A stretch of DNA of 64,000 nt from Salegentibacter holothuriorum. Lineage in GTDB: Bacteria; Bacteroidota; Bacteroidia; Flavobacteriales; Flavobacteriaceae. This document shows positions 53,680 to 64,000 of the stretch, one piece after another. The translations under genes and the position numbers were made by a program. A model generated the notes under the pieces. It ran no database searches. It worked only from the letters and a program-made list of their open reading frames with translations, and was not told the DNA's origin. Within the stretch, counting starts at the first letter, position 1; every line of letters begins with the position of its first letter. The stretch covers positions 954,145 to 1,018,144 of the forward strand of contig NZ_FUYY01000001.1 in NCBI RefSeq assembly GCF_900168045.1, in the 5' to 3' direction.

Positions 53680-53780
53680 TAATCCCTCCAGAGGGTTTAA
53701 TTTGTCGAGACTTGCCTCGCTTTTTAAGAAGTATTTTACGATTCATACCTCGTGAGGCTTGCCCCGAGGTTTTTGATTTA
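53680..53780. repeat. Family B repeat before trmD
   Basis: CCCTCCAGAGGG, TCGAGACTTGCCTCG, AT-rich spacer, ACCTCGTGAGGCTTGCCCCGAGGT: both hallmark blocks of the family are present. It lies in the gap directly upstream of trmD. Confidence 0.7.
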
Positions 53781-53805
53781 GCATCTTTACATTTTATAAG
53801 AAAAT

Positions 53806-54492
53806 ATGCGCATAGATATTATTACCGTAGTCCCAGATTTACTTAAAAGTCCTTTTGATGCTTCTATACTAAAAAGAGCCATAGAAAACGGCCACGTAGA
53901 AATTCATCTGCATAATTTAAGAGATTATGTAACCGATAATTATAAGCAAATTGACGACTATCAATTTGGCGGAGGCGCCGGGATGGTAATGATGGTAGAG
54001 CCAATAGACAAGTGCATCTCAGATCTTAAGAGTCAGCGTGATTATGATGAAGTAATTTATATGAGCCCGGATGGAGACCGTTTTAATCAAAAAACTGCGA
54101 ATGCACTTTCCCTTAAGGAAAATATAATTATTCTCTGCGGACATTATAAAGGAGTAGATCAAAGAGTACGTGATCATTTTATCACCAAAGAAATTTCTAT
54201 TGGTGATTATGTGCTTTCTGGGGGAGAACTTGGCGCTGCTGTGGTTTGTGATGCTATCATTAGGCTAATTCCCGGTGTTTTAGGCAATGAGACTTCAGCG
54301 TTAACCGATTCTTTTCAGGATAATCTGCTCGCTCCCCCGGTTTATACAAGACCTGCGGAATATAAGGGGTGGAAAGTACCGGAAATATTAACTTCGGGTA
54401 ATTTTCCGAAGATAGAAGCCTGGCGGGAAGAAAAAGCCTGGGAAAGAACCAGGCGCTTAAGGCCTGATCTTTTGGATGAAACAGAAAAATAA
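53806..54492 (+). CDS. trmD: tRNA (guanosine(37)-N1)-methyltransferase
   Basis: 228 residues, family length. The knotted SPOUT fold is recognised by [48 protein letters not shown] and [16 protein letters not shown]. It methylates G37 of tRNAs next to the anticodon and prevents frameshifting. rplS follows after 114 bases with its own promoter. Confidence 0.96.
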   Translation: MRIDIITVVPDLLKSPFDASILKRAIENGHVEIHLHNLRDYVTDNYKQIDDYQFGGGAGMVMMVEPIDKCISDLKSQRDYDEVIYMSPDGDRFNQKTANALSLKENIIILCGHYKGVDQRVRDHFITKEISIGDYVLSGGELGAAVVCDAIIRLIPGVLGNETSALTDSFQDNLLAPPVYTRPAEYKGWKVPEILTSGNFPKIEAWREEKAWERTRRLRPDLLDETEK

Positions 54493-54506
54493 TTGCAATT
54501 TCACAA

Positions 54507-54536
54507 TTGCATTATAAATTAAAATTAATACTTTTG
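54507..54536 (+). promoter_or_regulatory. Predicted rplS promoter
   Basis: TTG (54507-54509), 19 bases, TACTTTTG (54529-54536). The -33 element lies inside a 7-bp inverted repeat, TGCAATT TCAC AATTGCA (54494-54511). The leader from about 54540 to 54606 is roughly 65 bases and could hold a regulatory hairpin. Confidence 0.6.
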
Positions 54537-54606
54537 CACTCGTTCTAAAATAACCTCTGGCGAGATCCGTGTATGTTGTTTTGGATTTTACATTAAATAA
54601 TAAATT

Positions 54607-54957
54607 ATGGAATCGTTAATTAAGTACGTACAAGACGAATTCGTTGAAAGAAAAGATTTACCTCAATTTTCTGCAGGTGATACCATTACTGTGTATTACG
54701 AAATTAGAGAGGGTCAAAAAACCCGTACCCAGTTTTTTAAAGGGGTAGTAATTCAGAAAAGAGGAAGTGGTTCTTCGCAAACATTTACCATTAGAAAAAT
54801 GAGTGGTACTGTAGGTGTTGAAAGAATTTTTCCTTTAAACCTTCCTGCAATTCAAAAAATTGAATTGAACAAACGAGGAAAAGTAAGAAGAGCTCGTATT
54901 TATTACTTTAGAGAACTTACCGGGAAAAAAGCCCGTATTAAGGAAGCTAAAAGATAA
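54607..54957 (+). CDS. rplS: 50S ribosomal protein L19
   Basis: 116 residues, normal length. Typical blocks are YVQDEFVERKDLPQFSAGDTI, FKGVVIQKRGSGSSQTFTIRKMSGTVGVERIFPLNLP and KVRRARIYYFREL. It binds at the interface of the ribosomal subunits. Terminator follows. Confidence 0.97.
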   Translation: MESLIKYVQDEFVERKDLPQFSAGDTITVYYEIREGQKTRTQFFKGVVIQKRGSGSSQTFTIRKMSGTVGVERIFPLNLPAIQKIELNKRGKVRRARIYYFRELTGKKARIKEAKR

Positions 54958-54980
54958 GATACATTTTATTGAACTTATAG

Positions 54981-55008
54981 AAAGCCCCGAAATTTCGGGG
55001 CTTTTTTT
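54981..55008 (+). terminator. Rho-independent terminator after rplS
   Basis: AAAGCCCCGAAA pairs with TTTCGGGGCTTT, followed by T residues. A near copy follows the next gene at 56630. Confidence 0.9.
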
Positions 55009-55193
55009 ATACATAATTTTTCATAAAAAGATTCATGTAACAACTCCATATTTTACTTTTCACAACACTTATAACTCATAACAATAAATACTTAACTCAT
55101 TTGACATATTTATTAAAAATATTTTACTAATATTTTGTTAACTATATGTAATTACGTAATTTCAAGCTCATTGAAAAAACTAAAACATATATT

Positions 55194-56612
55194 ATGAAAA
55201 AAACCACTATTCAATTAGGGAAAACATTACTCTGTGTTTTCTTTTTTGGAGCTGTATTTGGTTCCTGTGAAAAAGAAGAAAATTTACCTAACAATGATGA
55301 AATGGAATCTTCCGAATTAAAAGAACCTCCATTTAAAAATTACATGGTCATCACTGAATCAAGCGATTTAACAAAAAGTGTTGAAAGCGCTCTTAAAACC
55401 AGCGGAGGAGAGATCGTAAGTTCAATTCCTGAAATTGGAATTTCCATTGTAAATTCAAAAGATTCAAATTTCATTCAGAACACCATGAAGAACAGAAACG
55501 TTACTTCTGTTGTTCCAGATTATGAAATAGCCTGGATACCTACTTCTGAAAATATAGAAGCTAACCTTCCGGAAGCCACACCAAGTATTGGAAGTACAGA
55601 ACCTTATTATTTCTACGATTATCTTTGGGGATTAGAGGCTATTGACGCTCCTGAAGCCTGGAATGCAGGTTTTACAGGTAGTGGCGCAAGTGTATTTGTG
55701 CTTGACTCGGGTATAGATGCTGAACATGTGGAACTAGCTCCAAATTTGAACACTTCACTTTCAGCTTCATTTATACCTGGAGAAGATTGGAATATTTTAG
55801 ACAGCACCCCTTTTGATAATCACGGAACTCATGTAGCAGGAACCATAGCTGCTGCTCAAAATGGATTGGGTCTTATTGGTGTTGCTCCAAAAGCCGAACT
55901 TGTTGCCGTAAAGGTGCTTTCTGAATTTACCGGTAATGGTCCTTTTAGCTCTATTAATGCAGGTATTGTTTATGCAGGTGCTAACCAAGCTGACGTAATA
56001 AACATGAGTTTAGGCGCTACCCTAAATAAAAATGGCAAATTGATTGATGCCAATGGTGTACCTTACAAAATTCCGGGTAAATATATTATGGAAATTGTAA
56101 ATGCACAACAAAGAGCAATAGATTATGCTGCTAAGCAAGGCAGTACGATAATCGCTTCGGCAGGTAATGATGGAGTTAATTATGATGGGAATTCTGCGTA
56201 TATTAAACTACCCGGCGGACTAAATAATGTGATAACCGTATCTGCCACGGCACCTGAAGGTTACGATTGGACTGCAGATTATACAAATTTTGATATTCCA
56301 TCAAGTTATACTACACATGGAAAATCTTTAGTAGATATCGCTGCACCCGGAGGCGATTTTGATGTTGCTCTTGAAGATATGATTCTAAGCACCGGTAATA
56401 ATAACGGCTTATATTGGAGTGCAGGTACAAGTATGGCGGCCCCACATGTTTCAGGCGTTGCTGCTTTGATCATTGCTAAAAATGGTGGTGAAATGCTTCC
56501 AAAAGAAGTTGCTAAACAAATTGAGAAGACAGCCGATAAGGTTGACGGAAACGGCCAAAGCTTATTTTTTGGAAAAGGAAGAATAAATGCCTACCGTGCT
56601 GTGACAGAATAG
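55194..56612 (+). CDS. Subtilisin-like (S8) serine protease lipoprotein
   Basis: 472 residues. Lipoprotein signal (VFFFGAVFGSC, Cys25), an inhibitor I9-like propeptide (about 47-110, YMVITESSDLTKSVESALKTSG), then the S8 catalytic domain with Asp171 (VLDSGID), His213 (NHGTHVAGT) and Ser413 (GTSMAAPHVSG). Probably anchored on the outer membrane or in the periplasm, degrading protein. Strong terminator after it; 580 bases to icd. Confidence 0.94.
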   Translation: MKKTTIQLGKTLLCVFFFGAVFGSCEKEENLPNNDEMESSELKEPPFKNYMVITESSDLTKSVESALKTSGGEIVSSIPEIGISIVNSKDSNFIQNTMKNRNVTSVVPDYEIAWIPTSENIEANLPEATPSIGSTEPYYFYDYLWGLEAIDAPEAWNAGFTGSGASVFVLDSGIDAEHVELAPNLNTSLSASFIPGEDWNILDSTPFDNHGTHVAGTIAAAQNGLGLIGVAPKAELVAVKVLSEFTGNGPFSSINAGIVYAGANQADVINMSLGATLNKNGKLIDANGVPYKIPGKYIMEIVNAQQRAIDYAAKQGSTIIASAGNDGVNYDGNSAYIKLPGGLNNVITVSATAPEGYDWTADYTNFDIPSSYTTHGKSLVDIAAPGGDFDVALEDMILSTGNNNGLYWSAGTSMAAPHVSGVAALIIAKNGGEMLPKEVAKQIEKTADKVDGNGQSLFFGKGRINAYRAVTE

Positions 56613-56629
56613 AAAGATTCAAAAACATT

Positions 56630-56658
56630 AAAAGCCCCGAAAATTCGGGGCTTTTTTT
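56630..56658 (+). terminator. Rho-independent terminator after the S8 protease
   Basis: AAAGCCCCGAA pairs with TTCGGGGCTTT and a T run follows. Nearly the same as the rplS terminator. Confidence 0.88.
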
Positions 56659-56928
56659 ATGCTTAAAAGAAATAAAAACAGATCGTAACTTACTACCCAA
56701 CAAAGTGTTAAATATCTTGCACAAACTTGTATTTGGTTGTATATTTAGTATAGGAATTAGTTGAAGAAAGAATGACAAAAGGATTTCTTAAGCAATAAGT
56801 TCTTAGTAAAGATTAAAAACCTTTACATACGGTTTTTATCTTCTATATAACGCTCATTTTTTGCCAGGTCAAAAGAAGTTTGAAGGATAAAAGCCTTTAG
56901 ATTCAGAAATATAACTTTATTAAGTTTT
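56659..56928 (+). other. Gap region, no gene seen
   Basis: Between the S8 terminator and the ncRNA promoter box. A degenerate -33/-7 pair (TTG at about 56719, TATATTTA about 26 bases later) is visible. No open frame of note. One tiny frame MTKGFLKQ begins near 56773 but is too short to call. Confidence 0.5.
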
Positions 56929-56936
56929 TATTTTTG
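56929..56936 (+). promoter_or_regulatory. Predicted -7 box for a candidate small RNA
   Basis: TATTTTTG matches TAnnTTTG and ends 4 bases before the closing stem of the candidate RNA. No TTG -33 element at the expected spacing. Confidence 0.4.
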
Positions 56937-56940
56937 AGTC

Positions 56941-57056
56941 ATTGAAATAATATACACCGGGATTTTTCCCTTAAAGAATTTCGAAAATTCAGTGAGCATA
57001 TATTATTTCAGTTGAAGCCATTTCATTTTAGCAAATAAGATGAAATGGCTTTTTTA
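56941..57056 (+). ncRNA. Candidate structured small RNA with intrinsic terminator
   Basis: A 12-14 bp closing stem joins 56941-56954 and 56999-57012 (TGAAATAATATA with TATATTATTTCA). Inside lie two hairpins, GGGA-TTTT-TCCC (56959-56970) and GAATTT-CGA-AAATTC (56976-56990), giving a three-way junction. A separate terminator follows: AAGCCATTTCAT (57015-57026) with ATGAAATGGCTT (57040-57051) and a T run. The preceding -7 box would start the RNA at the base of the closing stem. No open frame lies inside. Family not recognised. Confidence 0.6.
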
Positions 57057-57139
57057 TGCCCTTTAAATAACAATTAACAAGCTTTCATGTTGCTTCAGCT
57101 ATGATAAAAGCTTGAAAAATATTATATTGCACAGCGCTC

Positions 57140-57165
57140 GAACGCCCAGTAAAAATTGGGCGTTC
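57140..57165 (+). promoter_or_regulatory. Hairpin in the icd leader
   Basis: GAACGCCCA (57140-57148) pairs with TGGGCGTTC (57157-57165) around an 8-base AT-rich loop, with no T run after it. It lies 47 bases before the icd start and is a candidate leader structure or an operator. Confidence 0.45.
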
Positions 57166-57187
57166 AGTCAGTTTAGACTATTCATAA

Positions 57188-59431
<2,244 letters not shown>

Positions 59432-59442
59432 TTAAGTTCTAA

Positions 59443-59499
59443 ATTAATGTTATAAAAAAAGCCGTTTCAAATTGAAACGGCTTTTTTTATAACATTAAT
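59443..59499. terminator. 57-nt perfect palindrome, bidirectional terminator after icd
   Basis: All 28 bases of the left arm pair with the right arm around one central A (59471). The core is GCCGTTTCAA / TTGAAACGGC flanked by seven A and seven T, then TTAATGTTAT / ATAACATTAA. It gives a T run in both directions. Confidence 0.9.
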
Positions 59500-59573
59500 C
59501 TTACTTCAACAATTCTTAATAATTGTATTAAGTTTTTAAATAATAAGCTTCTACACTATATTTACTTAAAAAA

Positions 59574-61952
59574 TTGAAATTCTCCCTTCCTTCTTCCCTT
59601 ATATTAGTTTTCCTGTTTATCAGTTTGAGTTTAAATGCACAAGAAACTTACTCTTTAAAAGGAACTATTACCAATGCCTCCAGTAATGAAACCTTAATAG
59701 GGGTGAATATTATAATCCCCGAAGAAAATAAAGGCGTGGTGACCAACGAATATGGTTTCTATTCTATAAAATTACCCGAAGGCACTTATACTGTGGAAAT
59801 CTCATATTTGGGTTTTCAAAGCCTCAGGGAAACAATTACCATAAATGGAGACACCACATTTAATACTGCACTAACTGAAGGTTCAGAGAGTTTAGACGAA
59901 GTAGTTATCCAATCTAATAACGAAGGATTCAATATTAAGAGTTCGGAAATGAGCGTTAATAAACTTTCCATAAATACCATTCAAAAACTGCCGGTAGTTT
60001 TTGGAGAAGTAGATATTATAAAGTCACTCTTATTATTGCCGGGTGTGTCTAATGCCGGGGAAGGAGCTTCAGGATTTAATGTTCGTGGTGGAGCGGTAGA
60101 TCAAAATCTTATTTTACTTGATGAAGCTACTATTTTTAATTCCTCGCACCTCTTTGGATTCTTTTCGGTTTTTAATCCAGATGCAATTAAAGATCTAAAA
60201 TTATACAAAGGGGGGATTCCTGCCAAATATGGCGGCAGGGTTTCTTCGGTTTTAGATATTTATCAGCGTGATGGCAATAGTAAAGAATTTGAGGCCCAGG
60301 GTGGGATTGGCGTTATTTCCAGCCGATTACTTGCCGAAGGACCCATTGTAAAAGATAAAGGCTCTTTTCTTGTGGGAGGCCGAAGTTCATATGCCCATCT
60401 ATTTCTAAAATTGGCCGACAACCCAAATTCAGCTTATTTCTATGATCTGAATACAAAACTGACTTATTCCCTGAATGATGATAATAAATTACTGTTTTCA
60501 GGTTATTTTGGTCGGGATGTTTTTGATATTAATCAGAATTTTATAAACACCTACGGAAATTCGGTTTTTAACCTTAGATGGAACCATTTAGTTTCCGATG
60601 ATATTTTCACCAATCTATCACTTATTTATAGTGATTATTATTACGGACTTACCCTTGATTTTGTGGGATTCAATTGGGATAGCGGCATTAAAAACCTGAA
60701 TATAAAATATGACTTCAACCACTATTTAAACAATAACTTTCAACTGGAATATGGGATTCATAATACTTACTATGAATTTAATCCGGGGGAGATTGAACCC
60801 ATAGATGAAAATTCTGGTATTAATTATTTTAAGCTTACCAATAAATACGCTTTTGAAAATGCAACTTACTTCTCTGTGGAACATATGATATCTAATAGCC
60901 TTTCCGCAGAATATGGGATAAGGTTCAGTAATTTCTTTAGACTGGGCCAGGATAGCTTCAATGTATACGAAAATGACAATCCAATAATTTACAATGCCAG
61001 TCTTGATATTTATGAGGAAGCAGAACCTATAGGTCAAGAATCATATTCAAGGTCTGAAGTAATTAAAACCTTTTCTAACCTGGAGCCCAGAATTGCTTTG
61101 GCTTATAGTTTTAACGATAATCAATCGATAAAAGCCAGTTATAACAGAATGGCTCAATATCTTCATTTAATTTCTAATACCAGTTCTCCTACTCCACTTG
61201 ATGTATGGGCACCAAGTGGCCCGTTTATTAAACCACAAATCCTGGATCAATATGCTCTGGGATATTTCCGTAAATTTAAGGAAGGAAAATATACTTTAGA
61301 ATCAGAAGTTTTTTATAAAGATATCCAGAATCGAATAGACTATGTGAATGGCGCCAACCTTATCGCTAATAATAATATTGAAACTATTATCCTAAACGGA
61401 AAATCAAGAGCCTATGGTTTAGAAATTCTAGCAAAGAAGAATGAAGGTCGTTTAACCGGATGGTTAGCGTACACTTTATCTAAATCTGAACAACAAACTC
61501 CCGGTAGAATGCCCATTGAAAGTGGTATAAATAACGGAAAATGGTACGCCACTAATTATGACAAAACGCATGATATAAGTTTCACTACCACTTATGATTA
61601 TAATAAAAAATGGGATTTCAGTGCTAATTTTGCATTTCAAACCGGTCTGCCAGTTACTTATCCTACCGGTCAATATAATTTTAACGGAATAAACGTACCT
61701 GTATATGGTGATAGAAACAGCAATAGATTACCAGCTTATCATAGATTAGATCTTTCTGCAACTTACATCCCAAAGCCAAATAAAAAAGATGGCTTGCAAT
61801 CCTCATGGAATTTTGGTATTTATAATGTATATAACAGGAAGAACGCCAATTCAATTAGCTTTAGGGAGAACGACGATACCGGGCGAAATGAAGCTGCAAA
61901 ATTAAGCCTATTCGGAATAATACCTTCTGTGACCTATAATTTTAAATTTTAA
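59574..61952 (+). CDS. TonB-dependent receptor with carboxypeptidase-like regulatory domain
   Basis: 792 residues from a TTG start (no ATG fits the signal peptide). Signal ending LSLNAQ (about 23), a CarboxypepD-reg-like domain (about 25-110, YSLKGTITNASSNETLIGVNI), a plug domain (LPGVSNAGEGASGFNVRGGAVDQN), then an outer-membrane beta-barrel ending in YNFKF with a terminal aromatic residue. It imports an unknown substrate using TonB energy. It is followed directly by a DUF4249 lipoprotein gene, its usual partner. Confidence 0.94.
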   Translation: MKFSLPSSLILVFLFISLSLNAQETYSLKGTITNASSNETLIGVNIIIPEENKGVVTNEYGFYSIKLPEGTYTVEISYLGFQSLRETITINGDTTFNTALTEGSESLDEVVIQSNNEGFNIKSSEMSVNKLSINTIQKLPVVFGEVDIIKSLLLLPGVSNAGEGASGFNVRGGAVDQNLILLDEATIFNSSHLFGFFSVFNPDAIKDLKLYKGGIPAKYGGRVSSVLDIYQRDGNSKEFEAQGGIGVISSRLLAEGPIVKDKGSFLVGGRSSYAHLFLKLADNPNSAYFYDLNTKLTYSLNDDNKLLFSGYFGRDVFDINQNFINTYGNSVFNLRWNHLVSDDIFTNLSLIYSDYYYGLTLDFVGFNWDSGIKNLNIKYDFNHYLNNNFQLEYGIHNTYYEFNPGEIEPIDENSGINYFKLTNKYAFENATYFSVEHMISNSLSAEYGIRFSNFFRLGQDSFNVYENDNPIIYNASLDIYEEAEPIGQESYSRSEVIKTFSNLEPRIALAYSFNDNQSIKASYNRMAQYLHLISNTSSPTPLDVWAPSGPFIKPQILDQYALGYFRKFKEGKYTLESEVFYKDIQNRIDYVNGANLIANNNIETIILNGKSRAYGLEILAKKNEGRLTGWLAYTLSKSEQQTPGRMPIESGINNGKWYATNYDKTHDISFTTTYDYNKKWDFSANFAFQTGLPVTYPTGQYNFNGINVPVYGDRNSNRLPAYHRLDLSATYIPKPNKKDGLQSSWNFGIYNVYNRKNANSISFRENDDTGRNEAAKLSLFGIIPSVTYNFKF

Positions 61953-61953
61953 G

Positions 61954-62772
61954 ATGAAAAATTCAAGCTATTTATTCATATTATTTCTTACCCTAAGCCT
62001 AGCATCTTGCGAAGAAGTTATTGATCTTGATCTGGAAGAAAGTGAACCCAGACTTGTTATAGATGCTTCTATAATTTGGTATCTGAATACTGAAGGTAAT
62101 CAACAGCAAATAACCTTATCTAACACCACAGGCTTTTATGAGGACGAAATTGAACCTGTAACTGAAGCACAAGTTACTATTCAAGCTGATAATGGAGAAG
62201 AGTTTATTTTCGAACATAAGGAACAGGGGATTTACACCAATAATAATTTCAAGCCCAGCTTAGAAGAGAACTATACCTTAAAAATAAGTTACCAGGAAGA
62301 AATATATACTGCAAGTTCCAGCTTTGTACCCGTTCCAGGAATAGATTTTATTGAGCAAAATGACGAAGGTGGATTTACGAGAGAGGATTTAGAGATTGAG
62401 CCCTTTTTCACTGATCCAGAAGGAGAAGAAAACTTTTATCTTTTCACCTTTCGAGATTTTTCTATTTCCAAACTTTCTTTGGAGATTTATGAAGATGAAT
62501 TTACCGATGGTAATCAGGTCTCTGCCACCTATTCTGACGAGGATTTAGCTTCCGGTGATGAAGTATTTGTAACTATGGAAGGAATTTCAGAAGCTTTCTA
62601 CAATTATTTATTTATACTCCGGTCTCAAGGTGGGGATAATGGCGGCGGACCTTTTCAATCACAGCCTGCAACTGTAAAAGGAAATATTGTAAATGAAACT
62701 AATCCAGAAAATTATCCTTTTGGTTATTTTAGACTTTCAGAAACAGATTCAACTACTTATATTATAAAGTAA
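61954..62772 (+). CDS. DUF4249 family lipoprotein, TonB-receptor partner
   Basis: 272 residues. Lipoprotein signal LFLTLSLASC. Mature part starts EEVIDLDLEESEPRLVIDASI, the hallmark of the DUF4249 family, which pairs with TonB receptors in Bacteroidota. Starts 1 base after the receptor gene ends, and its stop overlaps the start of the next gene by 1 base, so the three are one unit. Likely a surface substrate-binding partner. Confidence 0.9.
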   Translation: MKNSSYLFILFLTLSLASCEEVIDLDLEESEPRLVIDASIIWYLNTEGNQQQITLSNTTGFYEDEIEPVTEAQVTIQADNGEEFIFEHKEQGIYTNNNFKPSLEENYTLKISYQEEIYTASSSFVPVPGIDFIEQNDEGGFTREDLEIEPFFTDPEGEENFYLFTFRDFSISKLSLEIYEDEFTDGNQVSATYSDEDLASGDEVFVTMEGISEAFYNYLFILRSQGGDNGGGPFQSQPATVKGNIVNETNPENYPFGYFRLSETDSTTYIIK

Positions 62773-62993
62773 TGAAACATACCAACAGAGAAATATTAAT
62801 GAAAGGAATTAAATATTTGGCTTTCTCTCTCCCATTAATGTTAATAGGGCCTTCTGTGCTCTTCACCGCTTTTAACAATCAAAATCATCCATATTACATT
62901 CCTGTCTTGATTCTTGGAATTATTGCATTAATTGGAGCTATACTCCTATTATTTAAAGGAATTATGACTATAGTAAAGTCTGTATTTGATTGA
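62772..62993 (+). CDS. Small two-helix membrane protein, DUF6095-like
   Basis: 73 residues with two membrane helices (about 15-33 and 43-62). The pattern NREILMKGIKYLAFSLPLMLIGPSVLF and ILGIIALIGAILLLFKGI fits the DUF6095 family of small Flavobacteria proteins. Starts at the last base of the DUF4249 stop (TAATGA), translationally coupled. Function unknown. Confidence 0.8.
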   Translation: MKHTNREILMKGIKYLAFSLPLMLIGPSVLFTAFNNQNHPYYIPVLILGIIALIGAILLLFKGIMTIVKSVFD

Positions 62994-63338
62994 ATATAAC
63001 TTTGGCACTTGGTTTACATGAAATATACTTTTAAGAAAAAAAGTTGAAAAATAAAAATATTATTAAGATCCTTTGTCTACAGAATCAGTCTATAGTCTAT
63101 CATTATATTTAGAAATAAAGCTAGTTAATGTAATTTGTCGACAAGAAAATACAATCGACAGTTATAAAATCATTCACCTATAAAACTATAAGAAAGAATT
63201 AGAAAATAAGTTTCCAAAGCTGCAATTTCAAAGAATAGAGCCATAAAACTTTGTTTCATAAGAGATTCTATAGGCTCTGATACATTCTTCTAACTAAGAA
63301 CCGACATCTCAAATTTCTCCTCCTATTAATTAGCATAA
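62994..63338. other. Gap without a supported gene
   Basis: AT-rich. A minus-strand 29-residue frame starts MKQSFMALFF (ATG at about 63260) and a hairpin-like pair AGAGCC / GGCTCT lies at about 63236-63280. Neither is convincing on its own. The region may be decayed coding sequence, like the fragment next to it. Confidence 0.4.
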
Positions 63339-63491
63339 CTATTGTTTCGTTTTTAACATCAAAAAACTTGTATCATAATGAAGGTAGAAGGCTTTTAAAA
63401 ACATAATGCCAAACCCTCTTTCTAATTCTGAATTTTTATGTCCAGGAATTTCTAAGTTTCCCCCGGTATAATTTATTTGTTTTTCGGGCAA
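63339..63491 (-). pseudogene. Possible C-terminal gene remnant next to the rRNA operon
   Basis: A minus-strand open frame of about 50 residues from a TTG inside the A-rich flank of the rRNA terminator. It reads PEKQINYTGGNLEIPGHKNS, ELERGFGIMFLKAFYLHYD and TSFLMLKTKQ, a protein-like composition. GFGIMFLKAF recalls the last helix of histidine-kinase ATPase domains, but this is weak. It has no proper start and looks like the tail of a lost gene. Confidence 0.3.
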
Positions 63492-63496
63492 AAAAA

Positions 63497-63526
63497 AAGA
63501 CCCTTACAACTTAATGTAAGGGTCTT
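63497..63526 (-). terminator. Terminator of the rRNA operon
   Basis: AAGACCCTTACA (63497-63508) pairs with TGTAAGGGTCTT (63515-63526). On the minus strand a T run follows. It lies 8 bases after the 5S gene. Confidence 0.9.
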
Positions 63527-63533
63527 AAAAAAA

Positions 63534-63641
<108 letters not shown>

Positions 63642-63752
63642 GTCTTTGAGTTTGGCATAAAACGGCTATAAACGTCCTATCCAACTCTTAATAAGTTGAC
63701 ATATTTAAGAAACAAAAAATAACGATACACTGCGGTAAGCATTCAAGCTCCC

Positions 63753-63772
63753 GTTATCCCTTGCGGGATAAC
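63753..63772 (-). other. Processing-type hairpin between 23S and 5S rRNA
   Basis: GTTATCCC (63753-63760) and GGGATAAC (63765-63772) around TTGC. Placed immediately after the 23S 3' end and likely part of the processing stem. Confidence 0.55.
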
Positions 63773-63775
63773 AGG

Positions 63776-64000
63776 AATCGCATCAAGCTTTACGGATTAT
63801 TAGTACCACTCGGCTATGACATTGCTGCCTTTACACCTATGGCCTATCAACGTGGTCGTCTCCCACGGTCCTTTAAAGAAATCTCATCTTGTGGTGGGTT
63901 TCGCGCTTATATGCTTTCAGCGCTTATCCCTTCCCAACGTAGCTACCCAGCAATGCTCCTGGCGGAACAACTGGTGCACCAGAGGTTGGTCCAATCCGGT
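63776..64000 (-). rRNA. rrl: 23S ribosomal RNA, 3' end (continues past the window)
   Basis: On the minus strand the sequence contains the conserved 3' region: CCGGATTGGACCAACCTCTG, the CCAGGAGCATTGCTGGGTAG stretch, the GCGCTGAAAGCATATAAGCG helix, and the end GGTACTAATAATCCGTAAAGC. The 3' end is set near 63776 by comparison with other 23S ends. The gene runs off the right edge. Confidence 0.93.

Overview
The window is an AT-rich chromosomal segment from a member of the Bacteroidota, most likely the family Flavobacteriaceae. Evidence for this includes a type IX secretion sorting domain on a giant HYR/NHL protein, a PorD-like (DUF4835) gene, a TonB-dependent receptor paired with a DUF4249 lipoprotein, a Bacteroidota-type RpoZ, a 482-residue GapA, a monomeric NADP isocitrate dehydrogenase, and many upstream boxes matching the Bacteroidota -7 consensus TAnnTTTG. 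A marine or saline relative of Gramella or Salegentibacter would fit, but that is inference from gene style only.

Layout. 1-9.4 kb: a truncated acetyltransferase, a metallo-hydrolase lipoprotein, sucC, an MFS exporter, lysA, a LigT-like protein, two very small membrane proteins and a thioredoxin-fold protein. 9.5-13.8 kb: a kinase-like membrane-anchored protein, then two repeat-rich intergenic blocks flanking one secreted protein of unknown function. 13.7-17.6 kb: the giant secreted protein. 18-23 kb: a minus-strand run of a glycosyltransferase, a YbbR-domain protein, coaE and an RprX/RprY-like two-component system. 23.3-31.7 kb: a minus-strand housekeeping block dapA, bamD, rpoZ, coaBC, porD, recN, fabI. 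32-34.5 kb: a 5'-nucleotidase split over two genes and a toxin-antitoxin pair. 34.5-39.9 kb: a LOG-VOC-ligA group, prmC and small genes. 40-46.5 kb: ribD, HAD, DMT transporter, IMPACT-family protein, thioesterase, dnaA, phosphatase, methyltransferase. 46.5-49.8 kb: dapF-GNAT-mltG and a lysozyme-like protein. 49.9-59.4 kb: Deg protease, gapA, trmD, rplS, a subtilisin-like lipoprotein and icd. 59.5-63 kb: TonB receptor, DUF4249 lipoprotein and a small DUF6095-like protein. The right end holds 5S rRNA and the 3' part of 23S rRNA on the minus strand.

Most genes are core metabolism and cell-envelope functions: lysine and peptidoglycan precursors (lysA, dapA, dapF, mltG), CoA synthesis (coaBC, coaE), fatty-acid synthesis (fabI), central carbon metabolism (sucC, gapA, icd), DNA maintenance (dnaA, ligA, recN) and translation (prmC, trmD, rplS).

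The unusual content is mostly non-coding. There are at least four repeat families: alternating cruciform units in tandem, TTTTCAC heptamer tracts, and two dispersed palindromic families. There is also a candidate structured small RNA with its own promoter box and terminator between the subtilisin gene and icd, and a 57-nt perfect palindromic terminator after icd. No complete novel multi-gene system was evident; the small RNA and the composite repeat elements are the best candidates for something undescribed.
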